Shown: one piece after another, positions 1 through 7,851 of the stretch
Layout of the letters: each line of letters opens with the position of its first letter
Numbering within the stretch: position 1 is the stretch's first letter
DNA from: Sphingorhabdus sp.
Lineage (GTDB): Bacteria; Pseudomonadota; Alphaproteobacteria; Sphingomonadales; Sphingomonadaceae
Assembly: GCA_015478735.1 (NCBI GenBank)
Contig: JADMKQ010000007.1
Location: 1 to 50,076 of the forward strand
Length of the DNA: 50,076 nt
Direction of reading: 5' to 3'
Made by a program: the position numbers and the translations under genes
Notes under the pieces: generated by a model
Told to the model about the DNA's origin: nothing
Seen by the model: only the letters and a program-made list of their open reading frames with translations
Database searches by the model: none

Positions 1-630
1 AAGCACCGGAGCCTTCTTACCAGCATCAAAAGCGGGAGTTGCCAGAGTTTTCGTCTGTGTAGGCAGGTTTGGAACCTGCTTTGCATCCACCTTGGCATCG
101 GGCTGTTCTGAACCCCGCTTAGGTGAACCTACTATCATCGTGGCTTTGGTCTGCGTTTCGTCAACTGTATTGGCATATTGGCTTGCCAGAGGTTGCAGCG
201 CCGAAACTATCTGTGTGCTGTGCGCTGGAACGGGAACAGGAGATGGCGTAGCTTCAACCTCCACATTCCCGACGGCACCATTTTCAGTGGTTGTTTTTTG
301 TGCTGAAAGCGTCAGCCCGATGGATTTCGCGGGATTGACTTCGCCGAGAGGTGCAAGCGACACATCGTCACTACCGATCAGCTGGTTCAGAAACTGCTCG
401 ACATCGGGCTTGGCGCTGTGATCCTTCAGACCATCTTTCACGCCATCCTTCAACGCACCGCTTTTCAGTGCCGCAGCGGCATTGCCGGACGCGGGGCGCG
501 TCCGGTTTTCACCGGAAAGCAGAAGGGAGCTGAACTCGTTATTGGCGGTGCGTGTTTCCATATCCGCAGGCTTTGCAGAAAGCATGCCAATTATGGAGTG
601 GGAAGCCTCCGACAATATCTTACCAATCAT
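1..630 (-). CDS. fliK: FliK-like hook-length control protein, N-terminal part (partial)
   Basis: This minus-strand frame is open from an ATG at 630 to the window edge (210 codons), so it is missing from the ORF track. The start has a good ribosome site (AAGGAAGG, about 8 bases upstream) and overlaps the end of fliJ by 11 bases. The peptide begins MIGKILSEAS and is rich in Ala, Pro, Thr, Ser and Lys with low complexity, as in the secreted N-terminal half of FliK. FliK is exported and measures hook length, then switches export specificity through FlhB. The conserved C-terminal domain lies outside the window, so the name rests mainly on position after fliJ and on composition. Confidence 0.72.
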   Translation of the reverse strand, partial: MIGKILSEASHSIIGMLSAKPADMETRTANNEFSSLLLSGENRTRPASGNAAAALKSGALKDGVKDGLKDHSAKPDVEQFLNQLIGSDDVSLAPLGEVNPAKSIGLTLSAQKTTTENGAVGNVEVEATPSPVPVPAHSTQIVSALQPLASQYANTVDETQTKATMIVGSPKRGSEQPDAKVDAKQVPNLPTQTKTLATPAFDAGKKAPVL

Positions 631-1066
631 CGCGGCAATCCTTCCTTTTATTATTACCTATATTATACAATATGTTATGCCTGATATCCGTCTTGAATAT
701 TTCTGCTCGGCGAGCCTTTTTAAGACTGGAATGGAACAGCTTCTCGGTGCTTTCATAGGTCGTCCGGGCGGCAAGATTTTGCCGCTCTGCATGGGCAAAA
801 TCTTGCCGTGCCGTTTCTATCGATGCCTCTATCGACCGTTCCGCATCGACCAGCCTTCCTGAAAGCTCCATCCGGGCGGACAACATGTCAGCGTCCACCG
901 CCTCGACATTGCTCAAAGTCTCCGTGTGAAGCTTTTTGATCCGGCTTTTGTTATGCTCCAGAACCGCGCAGTGATTATGCGCCTTGGCCAGCGCGAGCTC
1001 CTTCAGCTTCTTTTGCGTGTCCCGCACCTTCAAAATGCGTTGCAGCCCTTTCACCTTGCGTTTCAT
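620..1066 (-). CDS. fliJ: FliJ, flagellar export chaperone/ATPase stalk
   Basis: A 148-residue protein predicted to be almost wholly helical and coiled coil, beginning MKRKVKGLQRILKVRD, with heptad-like charged repeats and many Lys, Arg, Glu and Ala. FliJ is a cytoplasmic component of the flagellar type III export apparatus that sits in the FliI hexamer and contacts FlhA. Its length matches the family. The start codon overlaps the fliI stop (ATGA), and its own stop overlaps fliK, so the three are translationally coupled. Two strong 16-bp palindromes lie inside the coding region (769-808), which is unusual for coding sequence. Confidence 0.85.
   Translation of the reverse strand: MKRKVKGLQRILKVRDTQKKLKELALAKAHNHCAVLEHNKSRIKKLHTETLSNVEAVDADMLSARMELSGRLVDAERSIEASIETARQDFAHAERQNLAARTTYESTEKLFHSSLKKARRAEIFKTDIRHNILYNIGNNKRKDCRDDW
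769..808. promoter_or_regulatory. Pair of CGGCAA-N4-TTGCCG palindromes inside fliJ
   Basis: Site 1 is CGGCAAGATTTTGCCG (769-784), a perfect 6-4-6 palindrome. Site 2 is GGGCAAAATCTTGCCG (793-808), with one arm mismatch. Starts are 24 bases apart. The surrounding 20 bases of site 1 (GCGGCAAGATTTTGCCGCTC) match 18 of 20 bases of a site upstream of flgB (15267-15286). They lie 146-170 bases upstream of the fliK start. A binding site for a flagellar activator (FlbD/ftr-like) is inferred. Codon-level chance cannot be excluded. Confidence 0.5.
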
Positions 1067-2421
1067 GTCTGAAACAGACCGAATAGATCGCTGATGCTTT
1101 GCCGGAAATTGATAAGCTCACGGGGCTTTTGGCGCAGGTAATTTACCATGACCGGCCACTGGGCCAAAGCCTCGTCAATGCTCGGATCGCTCCCCGCCTG
1201 GTAAGCACCCATCAAAACAAGATCGCGGTTTGACTCGTAAATCGACCAAAGCCGCCGGAAATGCGTCTGGGCAGCATGATGATCTTCATCAATAATATCG
1301 ACCGCGACGCGGCTGATCGATTTTCCGACATCAATAGCCGGGAAAATGCCCTGCTCGGCCAGAGAGCGCGACAATATGATATGCCCGTCGGCAATCGCGC
1401 GGGCATTATCGACCACCGGATCGTCAAGATCATCGCCATCCGCAAGCACAGTGTAAATGGCTGTGATCGAACCGCCGGTCTGACTGTCATTCCCTGCTCT
1501 TTCGATCAGGCGCGGAATCAGCGACAAGGCGGAGGGCGGATAGCCCTTCATTGTCGGTGGCTCTCCCGCTGCCAGTCCGATCTCGCGCTGGGCATGGGCG
1601 ACGCGGGTCAGGCTGTCGATCACCAGCACAACCGATTTTCCCTGCGAGCGGAAATATTCTGCAATGGCCGTTGCGCGGTGAGCGGCCTTTAACCGCGAAG
1701 AGGGCGAATGGTCCGCTGGGACAGCAACCGTTATCGTCGGCACGGCATCTTTCTTTGCGTTGCGGCGGTTGACGAAATCATTTACCTCTCGCCCGCGCTC
1801 ACCGATCAGGCCTACGACGACGACATCGGCGACCACGCCGTCGAGTATCTGGTTAATCAGCATGGATTTACCCACCCCGGAACCGGCGATGATCGCAACC
1901 CGCTGCCCCTGACCAAAGGTCAGCAATCCGTTGATTGCCCTGATGCCCATATCAATCGGCTTGGACACGCTGGCGCGGCGCATGACATTGCCTTCCAGTC
2001 CGGATAGCGGCACGGTGTCGGTCGTCAATATCGGGCCTTTGCCGTCAATCGGTTCCCCCATCGGGCCAATGATCCTGCCAAAAAGTGCGTCTCCGACAGC
2101 GGCTTCGTTCGATTTTGCATAAGGCAGCACCGGACTTCCGCTTCTTAGCGGCGCATCCTGCACCATCGGAATCATGAGTGTGCGTGAACCTTTGAAGCCC
2201 ACCACTTCGGCGGTGATCTCCCGCCCGTCGGTGGCAATCACCCGGCCGGAATAACCCAGAGGATAGGGAAAGCCAGTGACCTCCAGCATGCCATTATCAT
2301 GCGCGGAAAGTTTGCCGACATGGCGCGGCTCGTTACTGATATGTTCAATACGCGCCAAAAGACCCTGTATGCCTTTGCCGCTCACAGGGTCGGAGACGAA
2401 ACCATTTGTCGCTTCCGTCAT
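1063..2421 (-). CDS. fliI: FliI, flagellum-specific export ATPase
   Basis: A 452-residue F1-beta-like ATPase of normal FliI length. The Walker A motif AGSGVGKS is at about residues 179-186 and the Walker B strand VLVIDSLTR follows about 90 residues later. The family signature PPSALSLIPRLIERAG is also present. It hydrolyses ATP at the cytoplasmic face of the flagellar type III export gate and helps deliver substrate-chaperone complexes. The gene overlaps fliH upstream and fliJ downstream by ATGA junctions, so FliH-FliI-FliJ are coupled in stoichiometry. A virulence type III ATPase is unlikely given the purely flagellar neighbours. Confidence 0.96.
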   Translation of the reverse strand: MTEATNGFVSDPVSGKGIQGLLARIEHISNEPRHVGKLSAHDNGMLEVTGFPYPLGYSGRVIATDGREITAEVVGFKGSRTLMIPMVQDAPLRSGSPVLPYAKSNEAAVGDALFGRIIGPMGEPIDGKGPILTTDTVPLSGLEGNVMRRASVSKPIDMGIRAINGLLTFGQGQRVAIIAGSGVGKSMLINQILDGVVADVVVVGLIGERGREVNDFVNRRNAKKDAVPTITVAVPADHSPSSRLKAAHRATAIAEYFRSQGKSVVLVIDSLTRVAHAQREIGLAAGEPPTMKGYPPSALSLIPRLIERAGNDSQTGGSITAIYTVLADGDDLDDPVVDNARAIADGHIILSRSLAEQGIFPAIDVGKSISRVAVDIIDEDHHAAQTHFRRLWSIYESNRDLVLMGAYQAGSDPSIDEALAQWPVMVNYLRQKPRELINFRQSISDLFGLFQT

Positions 2422-3143
2422 GGCTGCTGCCCGGCATCATCGGGTTGCTCGCTGCTGAATTCGTCGATCAGGGCACGCAATTCTTCCAGCACGGTTTCGG
2501 ACCCTCTTTCGATCCAGCCGCCGGCGTGGCTTAGTTTCAGATTGCCGCGAAGCATGGACGGATCGGCGCGCAACGGGACTTTGCACAAATCCCGGTCGAT
2601 CAGTTTCAGATCATCGGGATGCAGGATCAGGCTCGCGCCCTTCTGGTCCTGATCAATCCTGTCGGCCAGTTGCACTGCCCAGGCCTGCAACAAGAGCGGA
2701 TCAGGCATAGCAAGTTCGGAACAGCGGCGGAAAAGCGATTCAATCGCATTGAGGATTAGCGAAAAGCTGCCCGTGGAATAAAGGTCGTTCACATGGCGTA
2801 TAGCATCGGCCAGCACCAACGCGGCCTGACCGTCAGCGGCTCTTTCTTCGGCCAATGCTGCTTGCCCGTCTTCCCAGCCTTTGCGATAAGCCACTTCAAA
2901 AATATCCGGCTCCAGATCGGGCGTTGGCATGGTGGGTTCAGGGGCAGCGGCAGGTTTATCAAAACTTTGGAACTGGTGCCCGGAATGTGAGCCTGCATCC
3001 GCCGACAGATTTCCGAACCATGCGGAAAACTCTTTCTGCTCCACCGGCATACGCCAGAGCGGTGCAACATCGGCATGGGCGCTATCGGCCCTCTCATCCG
3101 GGAACGTCTCGTGAAGATTTTGCTCGATATAGAGGTCAGACAT
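2418..3143 (-). CDS. fliH: FliH, regulator of the export ATPase
   Basis: A 241-residue protein from the ATG at 3143. The ORF track uses an in-frame GTG three codons earlier, but GGCGG sits 8 bases before the ATG. The N-terminal third is acidic and low in complexity. A middle segment around KGWEDGQAALAEERAADGQAAL is helical and resembles the FliH GxxxG-type dimer region. The C-terminus (DPSMLRGNLKLSHAGGWIERG) resembles the family. FliH binds FliI and docks it to the C-ring. The gene sits between fliG and fliI with short overlaps on both sides. Confidence 0.85.
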   Translation of the reverse strand: MSDLYIEQNLHETFPDERADSAHADVAPLWRMPVEQKEFSAWFGNLSADAGSHSGHQFQSFDKPAAAPEPTMPTPDLEPDIFEVAYRKGWEDGQAALAEERAADGQAALVLADAIRHVNDLYSTGSFSLILNAIESLFRRCSELAMPDPLLLQAWAVQLADRIDQDQKGASLILHPDDLKLIDRDLCKVPLRADPSMLRGNLKLSHAGGWIERGSETVLEELRALIDEFSSEQPDDAGQQP

Positions 3144-4188
3144 AATCGGCACCGCCAGTCGTCATGCTGATTTCGCCATTGTCGATCATTATCTTGGCAA
3201 TCTCGATAACGCCTCTTTGTGCGCTGATGACCGCTTCCATGGGCTGCGGCGGAGTTTCGTCCATTTCATCCTGTATAGTTTCGGCAGCGCGCTGAGACAT
3301 GGCAGCGAAGATTTTCGCTTTCAATGCGCTTGGTGCGCCGCGCAAGGCGGGAACCAGTATGGCATTATCAACCTTGCGGACGACGGTGCCGATATCTTTG
3401 CTCGACAGGTTCATCAGGTCGGCGAAGACGAACATTTCATCCTCGATCTGGCGGCCGATCTGCCGGTTGCGCTTGGCCAGTCCTTTGAGGACCATCTGGC
3501 TCATCTGCTTCGGCAGGTTGTTCACGATAGAGGCGCTCTCCATCACACCGCCAATTTCCATGGGCGGGATAATCTCTTCCGCTGACGGTCCGTTATCTTC
3601 GAGCAACGCATGGATCTGGGCCAGCGCGTGGGCGCTCACCGGTGCCAGGGTCGCGACCCGGTAAATCAGCTCTTCCTGCAATTCAGGCCGCACAAGCTGT
3701 AACATCTCTGCCGCCGCTTCCGGTGTCATAAAAGAAATCAGGACGGCAGCAATTTGCGGCGGTTCGTTTTGTACCAGCTCGGCAATATCCCTGGCCGAAA
3801 TCCATTTCAGCAAGCTCGCGATATTGCTTGGCCGTTTGGGCGCAAAGCGGTTCATCATATTTTCCGCTCGTGGGGTGCCAAGCGCTTGCCGGAAAACCCG
3901 CCCTACTTTCTCGTCGGACTTATAAGCCAAAGTCGTCTGGGTTTTGACCAACTGCAAAAAGCGGTTCAGCGACCCTTCAATTTGCACAGCATCGACATCG
4001 GCAACGCTGAACATCGCCTCGCCCAGCATTTCCGCTTCTTCTGGTTCAAGCCGTTCGAGTATTTTCGCGGCTTCTTCATCATCGAATAGCAGCATCAGGA
4101 TCGCGGCGGTTTGCTTGCCGGTCATCAATTCGAGTTGCTGGTCATTTTCGTTGACGTTCTTACCGTCTTTCATCGCCGCCTCAGCCAT
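3136..4188 (-). CDS. fliG: FliG, flagellar motor switch protein
   Basis: FliG is the C-ring protein that contacts the stator and generates torque. It binds FliF at its N-terminus and FliM in its middle domain. The sequence shows the N-terminal signature TGKQTAAILMLLFDDEEAAKIL, the middle-domain NEPPQIAAVLISFMTPEAAAEML (equivalent of the EHPQ motif region) and a helical C-terminal domain. I chose ATG 4188 over ATG 4194 because GGAGG abuts the upstream ATG but is 6 bases from this one. That gives 350 residues, the normal size. It overlaps fliF by 8 bases. Confidence 0.94.
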   Translation of the reverse strand: MAEAAMKDGKNVNENDQQLELMTGKQTAAILMLLFDDEEAAKILERLEPEEAEMLGEAMFSVADVDAVQIEGSLNRFLQLVKTQTTLAYKSDEKVGRVFRQALGTPRAENMMNRFAPKRPSNIASLLKWISARDIAELVQNEPPQIAAVLISFMTPEAAAEMLQLVRPELQEELIYRVATLAPVSAHALAQIHALLEDNGPSAEEIIPPMEIGGVMESASIVNNLPKQMSQMVLKGLAKRNRQIGRQIEDEMFVFADLMNLSSKDIGTVVRKVDNAILVPALRGAPSALKAKIFAAMSQRAAETIQDEMDETPPQPMEAVISAQRGVIEIAKIMIDNGEISMTTGGADYV

Positions 4189-5932
4189 TAGCATCCTCCA
4201 GCGTGTCCGCTTCTTTCAAAAGTTCTTTCACCACCAGCGCAGCATGGTCTGGATTCTGCCTGACAAAATTCTGGGTCAGCAAAGCTCGTTCCTGGTAACT
4301 GGGCGCTGCCTGGATCATGTCGATCGTGACAGGTGCTTCATCCAGCCGCGCCGGTGCAGCAGTGTCATCCTGCCCCTCGCCGTCCTGTGCGCCTTCACCA
4401 AGCAAGCCGCCATTGAGCGATTTCAGCTCTCCGCCGGTCATAAGACTGCCAGCCACCATATCGGTTTTCCGGCTCTTTTCAGCGTTCAGCCACTTTTTCA
4501 GTATCGGCCGGGCGATGACAAAGATGATGAGCAAGGCGACGACAAGCGCGGTCAGATTGCGGCTCACTATTCCGAACCAGGGGGTTTCATACCATGGTTC
4601 TTCGACAGCTTTTTCAGTCACCGGGCGAAATTGCCGTGCCGAAACCGCAATCTGGTCACCGCGTTCTGCGTTAAATCCAACCGAGCCCTTGATAAGATTT
4701 TCGATTTCCTGGATCTCTTTGGGTGACTTGGCGTTTTTCAACACTTTGTCATCAATCGCCACTGCAACCGACAGGCGCGAAACCTGCCCCGTTGCCTGGT
4801 TGATAACCGCTATTTCGCGGGCCAGTTCAAAATTGCGCTTATATTCTTCGCTGGTTTTTGTCGCGTCGGTCTGGACATTTCCTTGTTCTTCAAGCCCTTC
4901 GGCCTGATCCTCAAACTCCGCAGCAGCGGGTGGGCGGTTGGACAAAGCGCCCGGTATTCCGCCCGGTTGCGGACCACCTGCCGGTTCTTCTGAGCGCATA
5001 CCCTGTTCAGAGCGCAGGACCGAACCGTCGGTGGGATAGGTTTCGCTGGTCGCCTGTTTCTCGTCAAAGTTCACATCGGCGGTGACTTCGGCAACAAAAT
5101 TTCCGGCACCGACTATCGGCGTCAACAGGCTTGCCAGAGACTGGCGATAGCGGTCTTCTATAGCCGCTTTAATCTTTAACTGCGTGTCATTGATGCGCGC
5201 GCCATCGTCTTCGCGGCGCGAAAGCAGTCTGCCGTCCTGATCGACGACCGAAATATTCTCGGTGGAGAGGCCGGGCACAGAGCTTGCGACCAGGTTTAAT
5301 ATGGCCTGTGTTTGCTTCTCGTCCAGTTGGGTGGAGCCGGTCAGTTGTAAAATGACAGACGCTGCCGGTTCATTCCGTTCGCGCAGGAAAATGCTGGGCT
5401 GTTCAACGGCGAGATGCACTCTTGCAGACAAGACATTATCCAGCGCCTCGATTGAGCGCGCCAGATCCATTTCGCGTGAAAGCTTCAGTTTTTCCGATTC
5501 AACCGCACGGCTCGCGCCCATTGGCATGCTTGATATTATGCTGTCGCTGCTGGGGGCAGAACGCGGAAGCCCCTGCCCTGCCAGTTCGATCTTGGCGGTG
5601 TGGTAATCCGCTTCCGCGACCATCAGAGTGCCTGTCGAATGATCGACCTCATAAGGGATGTTCGCGCTTTGAAGCGCCTGCATCACTGCTGATTTATCAC
5701 CGTCGGGCAATCCGCGGAACAAGTCACGCTGGTCCGGTTCACGCAGGACCAGCCACGCGGACAGAGCCGCAATGACCACGGCGGAAAGAATGATCAGCGG
5801 CATTGCCCGCGCAATGGCGGGCTGCTGAGTGAAGGATTTGATCGAACCCAATATACCGCCTGCTCCGGGCGCATTTGCACCCGCCCCGGTGAGCGGCACG
5901 AGATTCTGGTTTATGGTTGCTTCCTGGGCCAT
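4181..5932 (-). CDS. fliF: FliF, MS-ring protein
   Basis: FliF forms the inner-membrane MS-ring on which the flagellum is built. The 583-residue product has a first membrane segment (MPLIILSAVVIAALSAWLVL, about residues 44-63), a large periplasmic ring-building region with the typical LVLREPDQRDLFRGLPDGD and LSREMDLARSIEAL motifs, and a second membrane segment (LTALVVALLIIFVIARPIL, about 455-475). An acidic C-terminal tail for FliG binding follows. A Pro/Gly-rich stretch (about 300-340) is the variable beta-collar region. It starts one base after the fliE stop. Confidence 0.96.
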   Translation of the reverse strand: MAQEATINQNLVPLTGAGANAPGAGGILGSIKSFTQQPAIARAMPLIILSAVVIAALSAWLVLREPDQRDLFRGLPDGDKSAVMQALQSANIPYEVDHSTGTLMVAEADYHTAKIELAGQGLPRSAPSSDSIISSMPMGASRAVESEKLKLSREMDLARSIEALDNVLSARVHLAVEQPSIFLRERNEPAASVILQLTGSTQLDEKQTQAILNLVASSVPGLSTENISVVDQDGRLLSRREDDGARINDTQLKIKAAIEDRYRQSLASLLTPIVGAGNFVAEVTADVNFDEKQATSETYPTDGSVLRSEQGMRSEEPAGGPQPGGIPGALSNRPPAAAEFEDQAEGLEEQGNVQTDATKTSEEYKRNFELAREIAVINQATGQVSRLSVAVAIDDKVLKNAKSPKEIQEIENLIKGSVGFNAERGDQIAVSARQFRPVTEKAVEEPWYETPWFGIVSRNLTALVVALLIIFVIARPILKKWLNAEKSRKTDMVAGSLMTGGELKSLNGGLLGEGAQDGEGQDDTAAPARLDEAPVTIDMIQAAPSYQERALLTQNFVRQNPDHAALVVKELLKEADTLEDANG

Positions 5933-5933
5933 A

Positions 5934-6326
5934 TTATACCGGCATGTTCATGATGTCCTTGTAGGCGGACAGAAGCTTGTTCCGTGCCTGCAAGGTGGAT
6001 TCAAAGCCGATCGAGGCTTTATGTTTGGACAGCATGACCGCCGCGACATCATTGGTTTCACCCATCTGATAGGCTGTCATATTGTCTTTCGCTGTGACCT
6101 GAAGCCTGTTCACTTCCTGAATGGCGTCGGTGAGCTGCGCGGCAAATGCCCCGCCGGGAGCGCCAGAACTTTCTACGCCACCTATGCCGGAAGTCTTGCC
6201 GGTTTGCGGCCCCTGACCAATGCCGGACAGATTTGCCGATTTGCTAGCAATATCCTGCAGCGCATTATTCTGGTTCAGGATCGCATTGCGCGCCGCCATC
6301 AGGCTGTTCATATTAACGGAAGACAT
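5934..6326 (-). CDS. fliE: FliE, MS-ring/rod junction protein
   Basis: FliE links the MS-ring to the proximal rod and is an early export substrate. The 130-residue protein ends with the conserved pattern DAIQEVNRLQVTAKDNMTAYQMGE..DVAAVMLSKHKASIGFESTLQARNKLLSAYKDIMNMPV, which is the diagnostic FliE C-terminus. AGGAGA lies 6-7 bases before the ATG. The gene follows the activator gene after a 14-base gap and precedes fliF by one base, so it is probably co-transcribed with both. Confidence 0.94.
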   Translation of the reverse strand: MSSVNMNSLMAARNAILNQNNALQDIASKSANLSGIGQGPQTGKTSGIGGVESSGAPGGAFAAQLTDAIQEVNRLQVTAKDNMTAYQMGETNDVAAVMLSKHKASIGFESTLQARNKLLSAYKDIMNMPV

Positions 6327-6340
6327 AATCTATCTCCTGC

Positions 6341-7549
6341 TCACGCCGCGAGCGCACGCATATCGGCCATCCGATAGCGTAACGTGCGTTCCGAAATGCC
6401 AAGTTCTTTGGCAGCTTCGCGGCGGTTGCCGTTGGTTTGTTCAAGGGTTTTGGTGATCGCGTCATATTCAACGCTCTTGGAAATGGACTGCAGGTCGCGT
6501 CCGCGCAGGAACCGTGCCGAGCTGCCAGGTTGAACCACATCCTGCTTCGGACCGGAGGACAGGCTTTCGCCAGAGAACATAAGGTCCCTGGCTTCGATAC
6601 GATCGCCATCACACATGACGAGAGCACGCTGGAGCACATTGGCAAGCTCGCGAACGTTACCTGGCCAGTGATGCGCTTTTAACCGCTCGATGCAGCATTG
6701 CGACAAAGAGACAAATTTATCCTGCCCTTTCTGGAAGTCCATCATCATGAAAGCGGAGATGGCGACAATATCGGCGGGGCGGGAAGCAAGTGGCTCCAGC
6801 TCAACCGGCATGACATTCAAACGCCAGTAAAGGTCTTCACGAAATGTGCCGGCTTTGACTTCTTCGGCAAAGTTGCGGTTGGCAGCGCAAATGATGCGAA
6901 CATCGATTTTTTCATGGCGCGTTGCACCGACGGGGAGGATTTCACCTTCTTGCAGCACGCGGAGCAGCTTTGACTGGCTCTCCAGAGGCATCTCGGTAAT
7001 CTCGTCGAGGAATATCGTGCCACCGTCCGCTTCCTTGAACAGGCCAATGGCGCTGGCATAGGCTCCGGTAAAGGCACCTTTCTTGTGACCGAACAGGATA
7101 GATTCAATCATCGTTTCGGTGATCGCCGCACAGTTTACGGTGACAAGCTGTTTATCAGCACGCGCGCTATTCTCGTGAATATAGCGCGCCACGCCTTCCT
7201 TGCCTGTGCCGGTCTGGCCGGTAATCATGACATTGGCGTCGCTACGCGCCACGCGGGCAGCATATTTATAAAGGGCTATGGACTTGGGGTCTGCAAAAGC
7301 AGGCCCCCTGCCCCCACGCATGGATTCGATGATGCACGACAGACCAAATAACTTGTCGGCCTCGCCAAATTCAATGCGCGGGGGTTGGCTGAGGGTAGCC
7401 GGAACAAAACGAAATGGCCCGTCGCGATAGATGACGACGGGGTCTTTTGGCGATGATGCTTCGGAGTGGAGGGGTTCAACACTCGCCAGCATATCAACAA
7501 ACTCTGGGAACCTAGAGACCAGGCTAGATTTTAATGTATTGTTGACCAT
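6341..7549 (-). CDS. flbD: Sigma-54-dependent flagellar transcription activator (FlbD/FleQ-like), no receiver domain
   Basis: A 402-residue bacterial enhancer-binding protein. Residues 1-75 match nothing I recognise and do not look like a response-regulator receiver domain. The AAA+ domain follows, with Walker A GQTGTGKE (111-118), the sigma-54 contact loop GAFTGA (158-163), Walker B GGTIFLDE (176-183) and the WPGNVREL motif. The C-terminus carries a Fis-type helix-turn-helix (NRREAAKELGISERTLRYRM). It heads the fliE-K operon behind its own sigma-54 promoter and three palindromes, so autoregulation or control by another activator is likely. The symbol is by analogy with Caulobacter; orthology is not proven. 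Confidence 0.85.
   Translation of the reverse strand: MVNNTLKSSLVSRFPEFVDMLASVEPLHSEASSPKDPVVIYRDGPFRFVPATLSQPPRIEFGEADKLFGLSCIIESMRGGRGPAFADPKSIALYKYAARVARSDANVMITGQTGTGKEGVARYIHENSARADKQLVTVNCAAITETMIESILFGHKKGAFTGAYASAIGLFKEADGGTIFLDEITEMPLESQSKLLRVLQEGEILPVGATRHEKIDVRIICAANRNFAEEVKAGTFREDLYWRLNVMPVELEPLASRPADIVAISAFMMMDFQKGQDKFVSLSQCCIERLKAHHWPGNVRELANVLQRALVMCDGDRIEARDLMFSGESLSSGPKQDVVQPGSSARFLRGRDLQSISKSVEYDAITKTLEQTNGNRREAAKELGISERTLRYRMADMRALAA
6504..6519 (-). promoter_or_regulatory. Weak candidate internal sigma-54 promoter before fliE
   Basis: On the minus strand the sequence reads CGGCACGGTTCCTGCG, keeping GG-N10-GC but deviating at the first base of the -24 box and in the -12 box (CTGC). 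It lies inside the activator gene, about 180 bases upstream of fliE. It may be chance in a GC-rich coding region. Confidence 0.25.
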
Positions 7550-7617
7550 CTTTTTCCCTCACGTTTCATTCGGAACACGGGATCGATACTCTGCGCTCCC
7601 ACGTCCGTCCGACACAT

Positions 7618-7633
7618 CGCAATCCGCATGCCA
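7618..7633 (-). promoter_or_regulatory. Sigma-54 promoter of the activator-fliEFGHIJK operon
   Basis: The minus strand reads TGGCATGCGGATTGCG, matching the sigma-54 pattern TGGCAYG-N4-TTGC with exact GG-N10-GC spacing. The expected transcript start is near 7607, giving a leader of about 58 bases to the ATG at 7549. Three palindromes at 7677-7743 would be centred about 78, 98 and 129 bases upstream of that start, the normal place for enhancer sites. Confidence 0.75.
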
Positions 7634-7676
7634 GTTTCGCAAACTGGCTGAAACGCGCCATATTTTAACGATGAGC

Positions 7677-7743
7677 TGTCGGTTTCCCGACAGGAATGTC
7701 GGAAACCGGACAGTCATTTTCGGTCCCTGTCGGAGAACCGACA
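7677..7743. promoter_or_regulatory. Three TGTCGG-N4-CCGACA-type palindromes (putative enhancer sites)
   Basis: Site 1 is TGTCGGTTTCCCGACA (7677-7692), perfect and extended to CTGTCGG..CCGACAG. Site 2 is TGTCGGAAACCGGACA (7697-7712), one arm mismatch. Site 3 is TGTCGGAGAACCGACA (7728-7743), perfect. Start-to-start spacings are 20 and 31 bases, close to two and three helical turns. The sites lie between the divergent activator and flagellin genes. A dimeric regulator is inferred, identity unknown. The arm sequence differs from that of the CGGCAA-type palindromes elsewhere in the locus. Confidence 0.7.
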
Positions 7744-7752
7744 TTTTTTTGA

Positions 7753-7778
7753 TTAATTATTTTCAGGCCCGCCGTTAA
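7753..7778 (+). promoter_or_regulatory. Candidate sigma-28 (FliA) promoter of flagellin
   Basis: GCCGTTAA at 7771-7778 matches the sigma-28 -10 consensus GCCGATAA at 7 of 8 bases. TTAATTAT, 10 bases upstream, matches the -35 consensus TAAAGTTT at 5 of 8. The fliA gene is present nearby. The leader to the flagellin ATG (7852) would be about 65 bases. No GG-N10-GC sigma-54 element was found on this strand. Confidence 0.5.
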
Positions 7779-7851
7779 CTCCAATGAGGCCGCTTCAAGG
7801 GACGAAGTGACCCACTACAAACGACCATGTATTTGTGAAAAGGATGTCACT

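Noticed and set aside
631-644. GG-N10-GC match before fliK on the minus strand
   Set aside because: The GG belongs to the fliK ribosome site (AAGGAAGG) and the -24 box would be GGAAG, not GGCAC.
7631-7647. CCAGTTTCGCAAACTGG palindrome next to the activator promoter
   Set aside because: It overlaps the -24 element and has a 3-base spacer and different arms from the TGTCGG family. Kept as a note, since a repressor site there is possible but unsupported.
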